From the NCBI GenBank assembly GCA_947579665.1, contig OX388346.1, positions 87,608,615-87,672,614 of the forward strand: DNA of 64,000 nt, given 5' to 3'. The stretch comes from Sympetrum striolatum. Lineage: Eukaryota; Arthropoda; Insecta; Odonata; Libellulidae. Below the pieces are notes generated by a model. The model saw nothing but the letters and a program-made list of their open reading frames with translations, was not told the DNA's origin and ran no database searches. The translations under genes and the position numbers were made by a program. This document shows positions 10,099-22,202 of the stretch, one piece after another; the stretch's first letter is position 1, and the number at the start of each line of letters is the position of its first letter.

Positions 10099-11010
10099 TT
10101 GAAAATCATCATAAAGAGCAGAATATTGAATAGTGTTTCTTGGTTATGAAGCAAACTACGGTCAAAAGACAGAAATATTACCAAATCTTTAGATTTTTAG
10201 ACAAAATTTTACTAAACTGCTGTACAAAAGTAAGAATCTATTTTGGAAAGAGCTTGTCAATAAATTTATTAGGGAGCTCAATCTGAATAGTTTTTCTTAG
10301 TTTTTAAGCCGAATATGGTCTAAAAAACAGTAATATTACTCAATTCTTTAGATTTTTCTACTTAGTTTAGTTAAACTGTTGTAGAAAAGTAAAATGCCAT
10401 TTTGGCTTTGGAAATATCTTTTCAAAAATTGTTTAAGGAGCTAAATCTGAATAGTTTTTCTTGATTTTTGAGCTAAATATGGTCAAAAAAATCGAAATAT
10501 TTCCGAATTCCTTAGATTTCTAGACAAAATATCGGTAAACTGTTTCACAAAAGTGAAACATTTGTTATGGTTTTCGAATGATCTTGTCGAAAACATGTTT
10601 ATGAGCAAAAACATGGATAGTTTTCCTTTAGTTTTAAGGAAAAAATGGTCAAAAAACCAACATATTTCCAAATTTTTTATTTTGAATGAAATATATTTTA
10701 GTAAATTACTATATTAAAGCAATAATCTATTATGGTTTTAGATAGATCTTGTCAATAACTTCATAAGGAGCACAAAATTCAATAGTTTTTTTTTTATTTT
10801 TAGCAAAATATGGTTAAAAAAATTAAATATTTCCGAATTCTTTTGATTTTTACAAAATATTTGGTAAAACTGCTATACTAGAGTAAAAATCTATTATGGA
10901 TTTGGAAGGATATTTTAAAAAACCTCATAGGGAGCTCAATATGTATAGTTTTTGATTATTTTTAAGCAAAATATGGACAAAAATCGAAATATATCCGAAT
11001 TCATTAAATA
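10099..11010 (+). repeat. Satellite B, diverged left-flank monomers
   Basis: Six units of about 163 bp, marked by AGTTTTTCTT-like sequence near 10133, 10287, 10453, 10618, 10782 and 10945. Each then has a match to the satellite B core AGCAAAATATGGNC and GGTAAACTGNT. Order and orientation of the blocks match the large array at 12180-46870, but the units differ strongly from one another. They are old monomeric copies on the same strand, without HOR order. Confidence 0.8.
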
Positions 11011-11034
11011 AAGTATAAACCATTAGCTATGCAC

Positions 11035-11346
11035 TTAATTGCACATGATGTAGGATTATAGATTGACATTAAAAAGGCTTTTCTCACTCTGGATCATTAT
11101 TGGAATAAAAAACAGATAGGAATTTGTGTAGTTGCATAATGTTGGATGAAGAGCTTTTTACCCCTACGATCTCAGTGTGTATACCTAGGAAATAGTTATA
11201 GTTATTATAAACTTATAGAAACTGGACTACCACAGGGATCTATATTATTTCTGTTATATATCACTAACCTGTGTAAGCATGATTTCAAAGGGAATGCAAT
11301 TACCTTTGCTGACGACATTGCTTTGCATTATGAAGGAAAATCCTAG
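11035..11346 (+). pseudogene. Non-LTR retrotransposon (LINE) reverse transcriptase fossil
   Basis: In one frame the sequence reads DIKKAFLTLDH (from 11065), then a stop, then an open stretch 11146-11346 with ETGLPQGSILFLLYITNL and FADDIAL. These are the three best-known RT blocks of LINEs: the DxxKAFDTVDH block, the G-PQGS-L block and the F/YADD active site. Only about 100 residues of RT survive, with an internal stop and compressed spacing. It resembles Jockey/CR1-type RTs, but the clade cannot be fixed from so little. It sits in a short island between two blocks of satellite B. Confidence 0.75.
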
Positions 11347-11690
11347 ATTATAAATTGAGATAAAGTAGAAGAATATTTGGACTTTCTAAGTAAATAGATT
11401 GCTTACAATGGAATAGAGTTTAGAGAAAAAACAAGGAAAAATATACTTTTGTTCTAGCATGCTAAATATTGTCCAAAAATTCATTTAACATCTCAAATTT
11501 GAGTAGTATATAATTAAAAAAAATTAAGAATAATTTCAGACCAATTTGTCTGTAAGACCTCTGGAGACTATGATCCAAATTAATGAAATTCTGAGAAGAA
11601 TCTGATATTTATTTATCTTGTCAGAAATGATAAAATAACATAAAAGCTAAATTTCTATTAAAGCTTTAAAATTGTAATTCATCCTGAAAT
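11347..11690. other. Unassigned AT-rich spacer
   Basis: I see no coding signature or tandem structure here. It may be the eroded continuation of the LINE fossil: RT-like residues are not recognisable beyond 11346. Confidence 0.4.
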
Positions 11691-11953
11691 GTTTAAATTT
11701 ATATCCATAGCTTCCTTCAATTGAATTTATGACCACAATGTTTGAAGGAAAAATACCATGATCAAAGTGTTGTTATATGCTTCTTGTGATTACCTTTTTG
11801 ATTAAAACATTGAATGCAAACTTCAATCCTGAAGCGCTTCTCTTCTGAGTTAGTTCTTAAGTATTTAAAAGGGTTACCAATGTTACAAAAACTCTGTTTG
11901 CATCTTTTAAAAAAATTGAGCTTGTTCTTGCTTTCAATCTTCAATCTTTCCAT
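11690..11953 (-). pseudogene. C2H2 zinc-finger gene fossil (two to three decayed fingers)
   Basis: The minus-strand frame 11953-11762 ends with SEEKRFRIEVCIQCFNQKGN followed by HKKHITTL. This follows the classic linker-plus-finger pattern (TGEKPF-C-x2-C-x-F-x5-L-x2-H-x3-H) closely, but the residues do not give an intact site. Just before it, CKQSFCNIGN and PFKYLRTN look like the end of a preceding finger with its histidines lost. Beyond the stop at 11762-11764 the same frame reads SFKHCGHKFN, a possible third finger. Zinc ligands are missing in each finger and there are stops, so it is not functional. Tandem C2H2 fingers normally bind DNA. This may be a fragment of a host gene captured or stranded in the satellite. 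Confidence 0.6.
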
Positions 11954-12180
11954 CTCTCTGGTTCCTAAGCTGGTTAAGTCTTCTTAGTATATGCAGCTTT
12001 TATGTTTTGCCACAGACACAGCAACTAATATTCGGCTCTCAAAATAAATGCTTATATGTGTACCGATTAAACCACTACTTAGAAAACTCTTTTTCCTAAT
12101 ATTATAGATAAACGCACTCCTTGCCTTATAAAGAACAGTTTCTGAATGAGACAGCTTTGATTATATATCATTTAAAATAT
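11954..12180. other. Unassigned spacer
   Basis: I recognise nothing here. It lies between the zinc-finger fossil and the first clear monomers of the satellite B array. The amino-terminal part of the zinc-finger frame (LKIESKNKLNFF) begins just downstream on the minus strand, and I could not recognise further fingers. Confidence 0.4.
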
Positions 12181-12381
12181 TTTTTGATTTTCTGGAGATC
12201 ATTATTCATCACTGCTCCAAAAAATTAAAAATATGTAGTAAATTTGGATCGATCATGTCGAGAACATTAAAAGGAGTCCAAACTTGACATGTTTTTCTAA
12301 ATGTTTAGCAAAATATGGCCACAAACATGAAATTTCAATGATTATTTTCGAGTTCTTGACGATTTTTGGGTTAACTGCTAA

Positions 12382-14020
12382 GGAAAATTGAATATTTCTT
12401 CTACATTTGAATAGAACTCGTTAAAATCATTAAAATGAATCAAAACATGAATAATTTCGCTCATTTTTTGGAAACAATATGGCCAAAAAACCTGAAATAT
12501 CAATGATGTTTTTATAAAAAATTTTGACGTTTTCAGGGTTAACTGCTGAAAAACAATGAATACTTGTGAAGAATTTGGTAAGATATCGTAGAGAACTTTA
12601 AAAAGAGTACAAACATGACTAAATTTGCAATTTGTTAGCAAAATATGGCAAACACATGAATTTTCACCGTTTTTTTTTCGAGATTTCGACGTTACTTGAG
12701 TTAACTGCTTGTGAAAATTAAACAAAATGTGTATAATTTGGATAGATCTCGTTAATAACTTTAAAATGAGTCCAAAGTTGATCTGTTTTTCTAAATTTTT
12801 AGCAAAATATGGCCAAAAAACTGAAATTTCAACGATTTTTTTTTCGAATTTTTGACGTATATTGGGTAATGTGCTATGAAAAATTGAAAAAATCTAGTAT
12901 TTTTGGTAGGATCTCGTCAATAAAATTGAAATGAGTACAAACTTTACTAATTTTCTCAATTTTTAGCAAAACATTGCCAAAAACGTGAAATTTGAGCAAT
13001 TTGTTTCTATTTTTCTAATATTTTTGGGATAACTGCTGAAAATAATTAAATATTAGTAAAGAATTTGGTTAGATCTCGTCATAAATATTAAATTGTGTAC
13101 AAACATGACTAGTTTTGCTGAATATTTAGCAAAATTTGACCAAAAACCTGAAATTTCATCGATTTTTTTTCTAGTTTTCGACGTTTTTTGGGTTAACTGC
13201 TACGAAAAATTGAAAATATCTAATAAATTTTGATAGATATCGTCAATAACATTAAAATGAGTCCAAACTTGTCATGATTTTTATCAATTTAGGCAAGATA
13301 TGGCCAAAATCCTGAAATAAAATGGATTTTTTTCGAGTTTTTGACGTTTTTTGAGTTAACTGCCGCTAACAATTGAATATATATATACAAAATTTGGTTA
13401 GATCTTGTCAAGAACTTTAAAATGAGTACAAACATGACTAGTTTCCCTGTTTTTTTAGCAAAATATGGAACAAAACCTGAAATCTCAGCGATTTTGTTTT
13501 CTAGTTTTCGACGTTTCTAGGGTTAACTGCTATGAAAAATTGAAAATATCTATATAATTTAGATAGATCTCCTCAGATACATTAAGATGAGTACAAAAAT
13601 TTTCCTGTTTTGCTCAATTATTAGCAAAATATGGCCACAAAACTGAAATTTCCATGATTTTATTCAAGTTCTCGACGTTTTATGGATAACTGCTAAAAAA
13701 ATTGAATATTAGTGAAGAATATGATTTGATCTCGTCAACAACTTTAAAATCAGTTTAAATTTATCCTGTTTTTCTCAATAATTAGCAAAATATGGCCACA
13801 AACCTGAAATTTCAGTGATTTTTTTCGAGTTTTCGACGTTTTTTGGGTTAACAGCTCCGAAGAATTAAAAATATGTAAAAATGTTTATAGATCATGTCGA
13901 GAACATTAAAAGGAGTCAAAACTCGACATGTTTTTCTAAATGGTTAGCAAAATATGGCCACAAACATGAAATTTCAATGATTATTTTCGAGTTCTTGACG
14001 ATTTTTGGGTTAACTGCTAA
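12382..14020 (+). repeat. Satellite B HOR block, 10-mer (1639 bp)
   Basis: First anchored block at the left edge of the array. It has ten monomers and is almost identical to the next block. It lacks the extra eight monomers seen in the 18-mer form. Confidence 0.9.
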
Positions 14021-15660
14021 GGAAAATTGAATATTTCTTCTACATTTGAATAGAACTCGTTAAAATCATTAAAATGAATCAAAACATGAATAATTTCGCT
14101 CATTTTTTGGAAACAATATGGCCTAAAAACCTGAAATATCAATGATGTTTTTATAAAAAATTTTGACGTTTTCAGGGTTAACTGCTGAAAAACAATGAAT
14201 ACTTGTGAAGAATTTGGTAAGATATCGTAGAGAACTTTAAAAAGAGTACAAACATGACTAAATTTGCAATTTGTTAGCAAAATATGGCAAACACATGAAT
14301 TTTCACCGTTTTTTTTTCGAGATTTCGACGTTACTTGAGTTAACTGCTTGTGAAAATTAAACAAAATGTGTATAATTTGGATAGATCTCGTTAATAACTT
14401 TAAAATGAGTCCAAAGTTGATCTGTTTTTCTAAATTTTTAGCAAAATATGGCCAAAAAACTGAAATTTCAACGATTTTTTTTTTCGAATTTTTGACGTAT
14501 ATTGGGTAATGTGCTATGAAAAATTGAAAAAATCTAGAATTTTTGGTAGGATCTCGTCAATAAAATTGAAATGAGTACAAACTTTACTAATTTTCTCAAT
14601 TTTTAGCAAAACACTGCCAAAAACGTGAAATTTGAGCAATTTGTTTCTATTTTTCTAATATTTTTGGGATAACTGCTGAAAATAATTAAATATTAGTAAA
14701 GAATTTGGTTAGATCTCGTCATAAATATTAAATTGTGTACAAGCATGACTAGTTTTGCTGAATATTTAGCAAAATTTGACCAAAAACCTGAAATTTCATC
14801 GATTTTTTTTCTAGTTTTCGACGTTTTTTGGGTTAACTGCTAAGAAAAATTGAAAATATCTAATAAATTTTGATAGATATCGTCAATAACATTAAAATGA
14901 GTCCAAACTTGTCATGATTTTTATCAATTTAGGCAAGATATGGCCAAAATCCTGAAATAAAATGGATTTTTTTCGAGTTTTTGACGTTTTTTGAGTTAAC
15001 TGCCGCTAACAATTGAATATATATATACAAAATTTGGTTAGATCTTGTCAAGAACTTTAAAATGAGTACAAACATGACTAGTTTCCCTGTTTTTTAGCAA
15101 AATATGGAACAAAACCTGAAATCTCAGCGATTTTGTTTTCTAGTTTTCGACGTTTCTAGGGTTAACTGCTATGAAAAATTGAAAATATCTATATAATTTA
15201 GATAGATCTCCTCAGAAACATTAAGATGAGTACAAACATTTTCCTGTTTTGCTCAATTATTAGCAAAATATGGCCACAAAACTGAAATTTCCATGATTTT
15301 ATTCAAGTTCTCGACGATTTTATGGATAACTGCTAAAAAAATTGAATATTAGTGAAGAATATGATTTGATCTCGTCAACAACTTTAAAATCAGTTTAAAT
15401 TTATCCTGTTTTTCTCAATAATTAGCAAAATATGGCCACAAACCTGAAATTTCAGTGATTTTTTTCGAGTTTTCGACGTTTTTTGGGTTAACAGCTCCGA
15501 AAAATTAAAAATATGTAAAAATGTTTATAGATCATGTCGAGAACATTAAAAGGAGTCCAAACTTGACATGTTTTTCTAAATGGTTAGCAAAATATGGCCA
15601 CAAACATGAAATTTCAATGATTATTTTCGAGTTCTTGACGATTTTTGGGTTAACTGCTAA
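14021..15660 (+). repeat. Satellite B HOR block, 10-mer (1640 bp)
   Basis: Second ten-monomer block. It differs from the first by scattered single substitutions and homopolymer length changes, such as the T-run near 14480. Confidence 0.9.
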
Positions 15661-18607
15661 GGAAAATTGAATATTTCTTCTACATTTGAATAGAACTCGT
15701 TAAAATCATTAAAATGAATCAAAACATGAATAATTTCGCTCATTTTTTGGAAACAATATGGCCAAAAAACCTGAAATATCAATGATGTTTTTAAAAAAAA
15801 TTTTGACGTTTTCAGGGTTAACTGCTGAAAAACAATGAATACTTGTGAAGAATTTGGTAAGATATCGTAGAGAACTTTAAAAAGAGTACAAACATGACTA
15901 AATTTGCAATTTGTTAGCAAAATATGGCAAACACATGAATTTTCACCGTTTTTTTTTTCGAGATTTCGACGTTACTTGAGTTAACTGCTTGTGAAAATTA
16001 AACAAAATGTGTATAATTTGGATAGATCTCGTTAATAACTTTAAAATGAGTCCAAAGTTGATCTGTTTTTCTAAATTTTTAGCAAAATATGGCCAAAAAA
16101 CTGAAATTTCAACGATTTTTTTTTTCGTATTTTTGACGTATATTGGGTAATGTGCTATGAAAAATTGAAAAAATCTAGTATTTTTGGTAGGATCTCGTCA
16201 ATAAAATTGAAATGAGTACAAACTTTACTAATTTTCTCAATTTTTAGCAAAACATTGCCAAAAACGGGAAATTTGAGCAATTTGTTTCTATTTTTCTAAT
16301 ATTTTTGGGATAACTGCTGAAAATAATTAAATATTAGTAAAGAATTTGGTTATATCTCGTCATAAATATTAAATTGTGTACAAACATGACTAGTTTTGCT
16401 GAATATTTAGCAAAATTTGACCAAAAACCTGAAATTTCATCGATTTTTTTTCTAGTTATCGACGTTTTTTGGGTTAACTGCTACGAAAAATTGAAAATAT
16501 CTAATAAATTTTGATAGATATCGTCAATAACATTAAAATGAGTCCAAACTTGTCATGATTTTTATCAATTTAGGCAAGATATGGCCAAAATCCTGAAATA
16601 AAATGGATTTTTTTCGAGTTTTTGACGTTTTTTGAGTTAACTGCCGCTAACAATTGAATATATATATACAAAATTTGGTTAGATCTTGTCAAGAACTTTA
16701 AAATGAGTACAAACATGACTAGTTTCCCTGTTTTTTAGCAAAATATGGAACAAAACCTGAAATCTCAGCGATTTTGTTTTCTAGTTTTCGACGTTTCTAG
16801 GGTTAACTGCTATGAAAAATTGAAAATATCTATATAATTTAGATAGATCTCCTCAGATACATTAAGATGAGTACAAACATTTTCCTGTTTTGCTCAATTA
16901 TTAGCAAAATATGGCCACAAAACTGAAATTTCCATGATTTTATTCAAGTTCTCGACGTTTTATGGATAACTGCTGAATATTAGTGAAGAATTTGATTTGA
17001 TCTCGTCAACAACTTTAAAATCAGTTTAAATTTAAACTTTTGTTATCAATTATTAGCAATATATGCCCAAAAACCTGAAATTTCATCGATTGTTTTCTAG
17101 TTTTCGACGTTTTTTGGGTTATCTGCTGTAAAAAATTGAATATTTCTTCTAAATTTGAATAGAACTCGTTAAGAACTTTTAAATGAATCAAAACATGAAT
17201 AATTGTGCTCATTTTTAAGAAAATTATGGCCAAAAAACCTGTAATTTCACTGATTTTTTTTTTTGAAATTTGGACGTTTTCTGGGCTAACTGCTGAAAAA
17301 AATGAATATTTGTGAAGAATCTGGTTAGATATCGTCGAGAACTTTAAAAACTTTTAAACATGACTATTTTCCCTGATTTTTGAGCAAAATTTGGCACAAA
17401 ACCTGAAATTTCAGCGATTTTTTTTCGAGTTTTTAAGGTTTTTTGAGTTAACTGCCTCGAACAATTAAATATATCTATATAATTTGGATAGATCTCGTCA
17501 AAAACTTTAAAATGAGTACAAAAATGACTATTTTCCCTGATTTTGTAGCAAAATTTGGCACAAAACCTGAAATTAAGGCAATTTTGTTTCCTAGTTTTCG
17601 AGGTTTTTTGGGTTAACTGCTAGAAAAAATTGGAAATACATAGTAAGTTTTGATAGATATCTTCAATAACATTAATGAGAGTCTAAACTTGTCATATTTT
17701 TCTCAATTTTAAGCAAGATATGGCTAAAAACCTGAAATTAAATGGATTTTTTTTCTAGTTTTTGGTCTTTTTTTATGGTTTACTGCTACAAAAATTGAAA
17801 ATATCTAGTAAAGTTTCATAGATATCGTCAAGAACATTAATATGAGTACAAGCTTGTCATGCTTTTCTCAATTTTAAGCAAGATATGGCCAAAAACCTGA
17901 AATTAAATGGATTTTTTTTCGTGTTTTTGACGTTTTCTGGGTTAACTGCTATACAAAATTGAAAATATATATAAACGTTAGATAGATATCCTCAAGAATA
18001 TTAAAATGAGTCCAAAATTGACCTGTTATTCTCAATATCTAGCAAAATATGGCCAAAATCCTGAAATTTCATCTATTCCCTTTTTTCGAAATTTCGATGT
18101 TTCTTGAGTTAACTGCTTTTAAAAATTGAATACATCTATATAATTTAGATAGATCTCGTCAGAAACATTAAGATGAGTACAAAAAATTACCTGTTTCGCT
18201 CAATTATTAGCAAAATATGACCACAAAAGTGAAATTTCCATGATTTTATTCAAGTTCTCGACGTTTTTATGGATAACTGCTAAAAAAATTGAATATTAGT
18301 GAAGAATATGATTTGATCTCGTCAACAACTTTAAAATCAGTTTAAATTTATCCTGTTTTTCTCAATAATTAGCAAAATATGGCCACAAACCTGAAATTTC
18401 AGTGATTTTTTTCGAGTTTTCGACGTTTTTTGGGTTAACAGCTCCGAAAAATTAAAAATATGTAAAAATGTTTATAGATCATGTCGAGAACATTAAAAGG
18501 AGTCCAAACTCGACATGTTTTTCTAAATGGTTAGCAAAATATGGCCACAAACATGAAATTTCAATGATTATTTTCGAGTTCTTGACGATTTTTGGGTTAA
18601 CAGCTAA
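15661..18607 (+). repeat. Satellite B HOR block, 18-mer (2947 bp)
   Basis: Shares its first monomers with the 10-mer. At about 16972 (CTGCTGAATATTAGTG) it passes into eight additional monomers not present in the 10-mer, and it rejoins the shared end near 18150. Confidence 0.9.
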
Positions 18608-21600
18608 GGAAAATTGAATATTTCTTCTACATTTGAATAGAACTCGTTAAAATCATTAAAATGAATCAAAACATGAATAATTTCGCTCATTTTTTGGAAA
18701 CAATATGGCCAAAAAACCTAAAATATCAATGATGTTTTTATAAAAAATTTTGACGTTTTCAGGGTTAACTGCTGAAAAACAATGAATACTTGTGAAGAAT
18801 TTGGTAAGATATCGTAGAGAACTTTAAAAAGAGTACAAACATGACTAAATTTGCAATTTGTTAGCAAAATATGGCAACACATGAATTTTCACCGTTTTTT
18901 TTTCGAGATTTCGACGTTACTTGAGTTAACTGCTTGTGAAAATTAAACAAAATGTGTATAATTTGGATAGATCTCGTTAATAACTTTAAAATGAGTCCAA
19001 AGTTGATCTGTTTTTCTAAATTTTTAGCAAAATATGGCCAAAAAACTGAAATTTCAACGATTTTTTTTTTCGAATTTTTGACGTATATTGGGTAATGTGC
19101 TATGAAAAATTGAAAAAATCTAGTATTTTTGGTAGGATCTCGTCAATAAAATTGAAATGAGTACAAACTTTACTAATTTTCTCAATTTTTATTAAAACAT
19201 TGCCAAAAACGTGAAATTTGAGCAATTTGTTTCTATTTTTCTAATATTTTTGGGATAACTGCTGAAAATAATTAAATATTAGTAAAGAATTTGGTTAGAT
19301 CTCGTCATAAATATTAAATTGTGTACAAACATGACTAGTTTTGCTGAATATTTAGCAAAATTTGACCAAAAACCTGAAATTTCATCGATTTTTTTTCTAG
19401 TTTTCGACGTTTTTTGGGTTAACTGCTACGAAAAATTGAAAATATCTAATAAATTTTGATAGATATCGTCAATAACATTAAAATGAGTCCAAACTTGTCA
19501 TGATTTTTATCAATTTAGGCAAGATATGGCCAAAATCCTGAAATAAAATGGATTTTTTTCGAGTTTTTGACGTTTTTTGAGTTAACTGCCGCTAACAATT
19601 GAATATATACATACAAAATTTGGTTAGATCTTGTCAAGAGCTTTAAAATGAGTACAAACATGACTAGTTTCCCTGTTTTTTAGCAAAATATGGAACAAAA
19701 CCTGAAATCTCAGCGATTTTGTTTTCTAGTTTTCGACGTTTCTAGGGTTAACTGCTATGAAAAATTGAAAATATCTATATAATTTAGATAGATCTCCTCA
19801 GATACATTAAGATGAGTATAAAAATTTTCCTGTTTTGCTCAATTATTAGCAAAATATGGCCACAAAACTGAAATTTCCATGATTTTATTCAAGTTCTCGA
19901 CGTTTTATGGATAACTGCTGAATATTAGTGAAGAATTTGATTTGATCTCGTCAACAACTTTAAAATCAGTTTAAATTTAAACTTTTGTTATCAATTATTA
20001 GCAAAATATGCCCAAAAACCTGAAATTTCATCGATTGTTTTCTAGTTTTCGACGTTTTTTGGGTTATCTGCTGTAAAAAAATTGAATATTTCTTCTTAAT
20101 TTGAATAGAACTCGTTAAGAACTTTTAAATGAATCAAAACATGAATAATTGTGCTCATTTTTAAGAAAATTATGGCCAAAAAACCTGTAATTTCACTGAT
20201 TTTTTTTTTTGAAATTTGGACGTTTTCTGGGCTAACTGCTGAAAAAAAATGAATATTTGCGAAGAATCTGGTTAGATATCGTCGAGAACTTTAAAAACTT
20301 TTAAACATGACTGTTTTCCCTGATGTTTTAGCAAAATTTGGCACAAAACCTGAAATTTCAGCGATTTTTTTTCGAGTTTTTAAGGTTTTTTGAGTTAACT
20401 GCCTCGAACAATTAAATATATCTATATAATTTGGATAGATCTCGTCAAAAACTTTAAAATGAATACAAAAATGACTATTTTCCCTGATTTTGTAGCAAAA
20501 TTTGGCACAAAACCTGAAATTAAGGCAATTTTGTTTCCTAGTTTTCGAGGTTTTTTGGGTTAACTGCTAAAAAAAATTGGAAATACATAGTAAGTTTTGA
20601 TAGATATCTTCAATAACATTAATGTGAGTCCAAACTTGTCATATTTTTCTCAATTTTAAGCAAGATATGGCTAAAAACCTGAAATTAAATGGAATTTTTT
20701 TCTAGTTTTTGACGTTTCTAGGGTTAACTGCTATGAAAAATTGAAAAAATCTAGTCAACATTGATAGATATCGTCAATAACATTAAAATGAGTCCAAACT
20801 TGACCTGTTTTTCTTAATATTTAGCAAAATATGGCCAAAATCCTGAAATTTCATCATTTTCTTTTTTCGAGTTTTCCAAGTATCTTGTGTTAACTGTTTC
20901 AAAAAATTGCAAACATCTATATAATTTAGAAAGATCTCCTCAGAAACATTAAGATGAGTACAAACATTTTCCTGTTTTGCTCAATTATTAGCAAAATATG
21001 GCCACAAAACTGAAATTTCCATGATTTTATTCAAGTTCTCGACGTTTTATGGATAACTGCTGAATATTAGTGAAGAAGTTGATTTGATCTCGTCAAAAAC
21101 TTTAAAATGAGTACAAAAATGACTATTTTCCCTTATTTTGTAGCAAAATTTGGCACAAAACCTGAAATTAAGGCAATTTTGTTTCCTAGTTTTCGAGGTT
21201 TTTTGGGTTAACTGCTAGAAAAAATTGGAAATACATAGTAAGTTTTGATAGATATCTTCAATAACATTAATGAGAGTCTAAACTTGTCATATTTTTCTCA
21301 ATTTTAAGCAAGATATGGCTAAAAACCTGAAATTAAATGGATTTTTTTTCTAGTTTTTGACGTTTTTTATGGTTAACTGCTACAAAAATTGAAAATATCT
21401 AGTAAAGTTTCATAGATATCGTCAAAAACATTAAAATGAGTCCAAACCTGTCATGTTTTTCTCAATTTTAAGCAAGATATGGCCAAAAACCTGAAATTAA
21501 ATGTATTTTTTTTTCGTGTTTTTGACGTTTTTTGGGTTAACTGCTATACAAAATTGAAAATATATATAAACGTTAGATAGATATCCTCAAGAATATTAAA

Positions 21601-22202
21601 ATGAGTCCAAAATTGACCTGTTATTCTCAATATCTAGCAAAATATGGCCAAAATCCTGAAATTTCATCTATTCCCTTTTTTCGAAATTTCGATGTTTCTT
21701 GAGTTAACTGCTTTTAAAAATTGAATACATCTATATAATTTAGATAGATCTCGTCAGAAACATTAAGATGAGTACAAAAAATTACCTGTTTCGCTCAATT
21801 ATTAGCAAAATATGACCACAAAAGTGAAATTTCCATGATTTTATTCAAGTTCTCGACGTTTTTATGGATAACTGCTAAAAAAATTGAATATTAGTGAAGA
21901 ATATGATTTGATCTCGTCAACAACTTTAAAATCAGTTTAAATTTATCCTGTTTTTCTCAATAATTAGCAAAATATGGCCACAAACCTGAAATTTCAGTGA
22001 TTTTTTTCGAGTTTTCGACGTTTTTTGGGTTAACAGCTCCGAAAAATTAAAAATATGTAAAAATGTTTATAGATCATGTCGAGAACATTAAAAGGAGTCC
22101 AAACTCGACATGTTTTTCTAAATGGTTAGCAAAATATGGCCACAAACATGAAATTTCAATGATTATTTTCGAGTTCTTGACGATTTTTGGGTTAACTGCT
22201 AA
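18608..22202 (+). repeat. Satellite B HOR block, 22-mer (3595 bp)
   Basis: Like the 18-mer, plus about four more monomers around 20690-21340 that are a partial duplication of neighbouring monomer types. It carries private changes, such as GTTAACAGCTAAGG at the anchor and a one-base deletion in ATGGCAACACATG near 18875. Confidence 0.9.

Noticed and set aside
11762..11953. Intact zinc-finger gene
   Set aside because: Zinc ligands are missing in each finger, the frame has stops and there is no recognisable rest of the gene.
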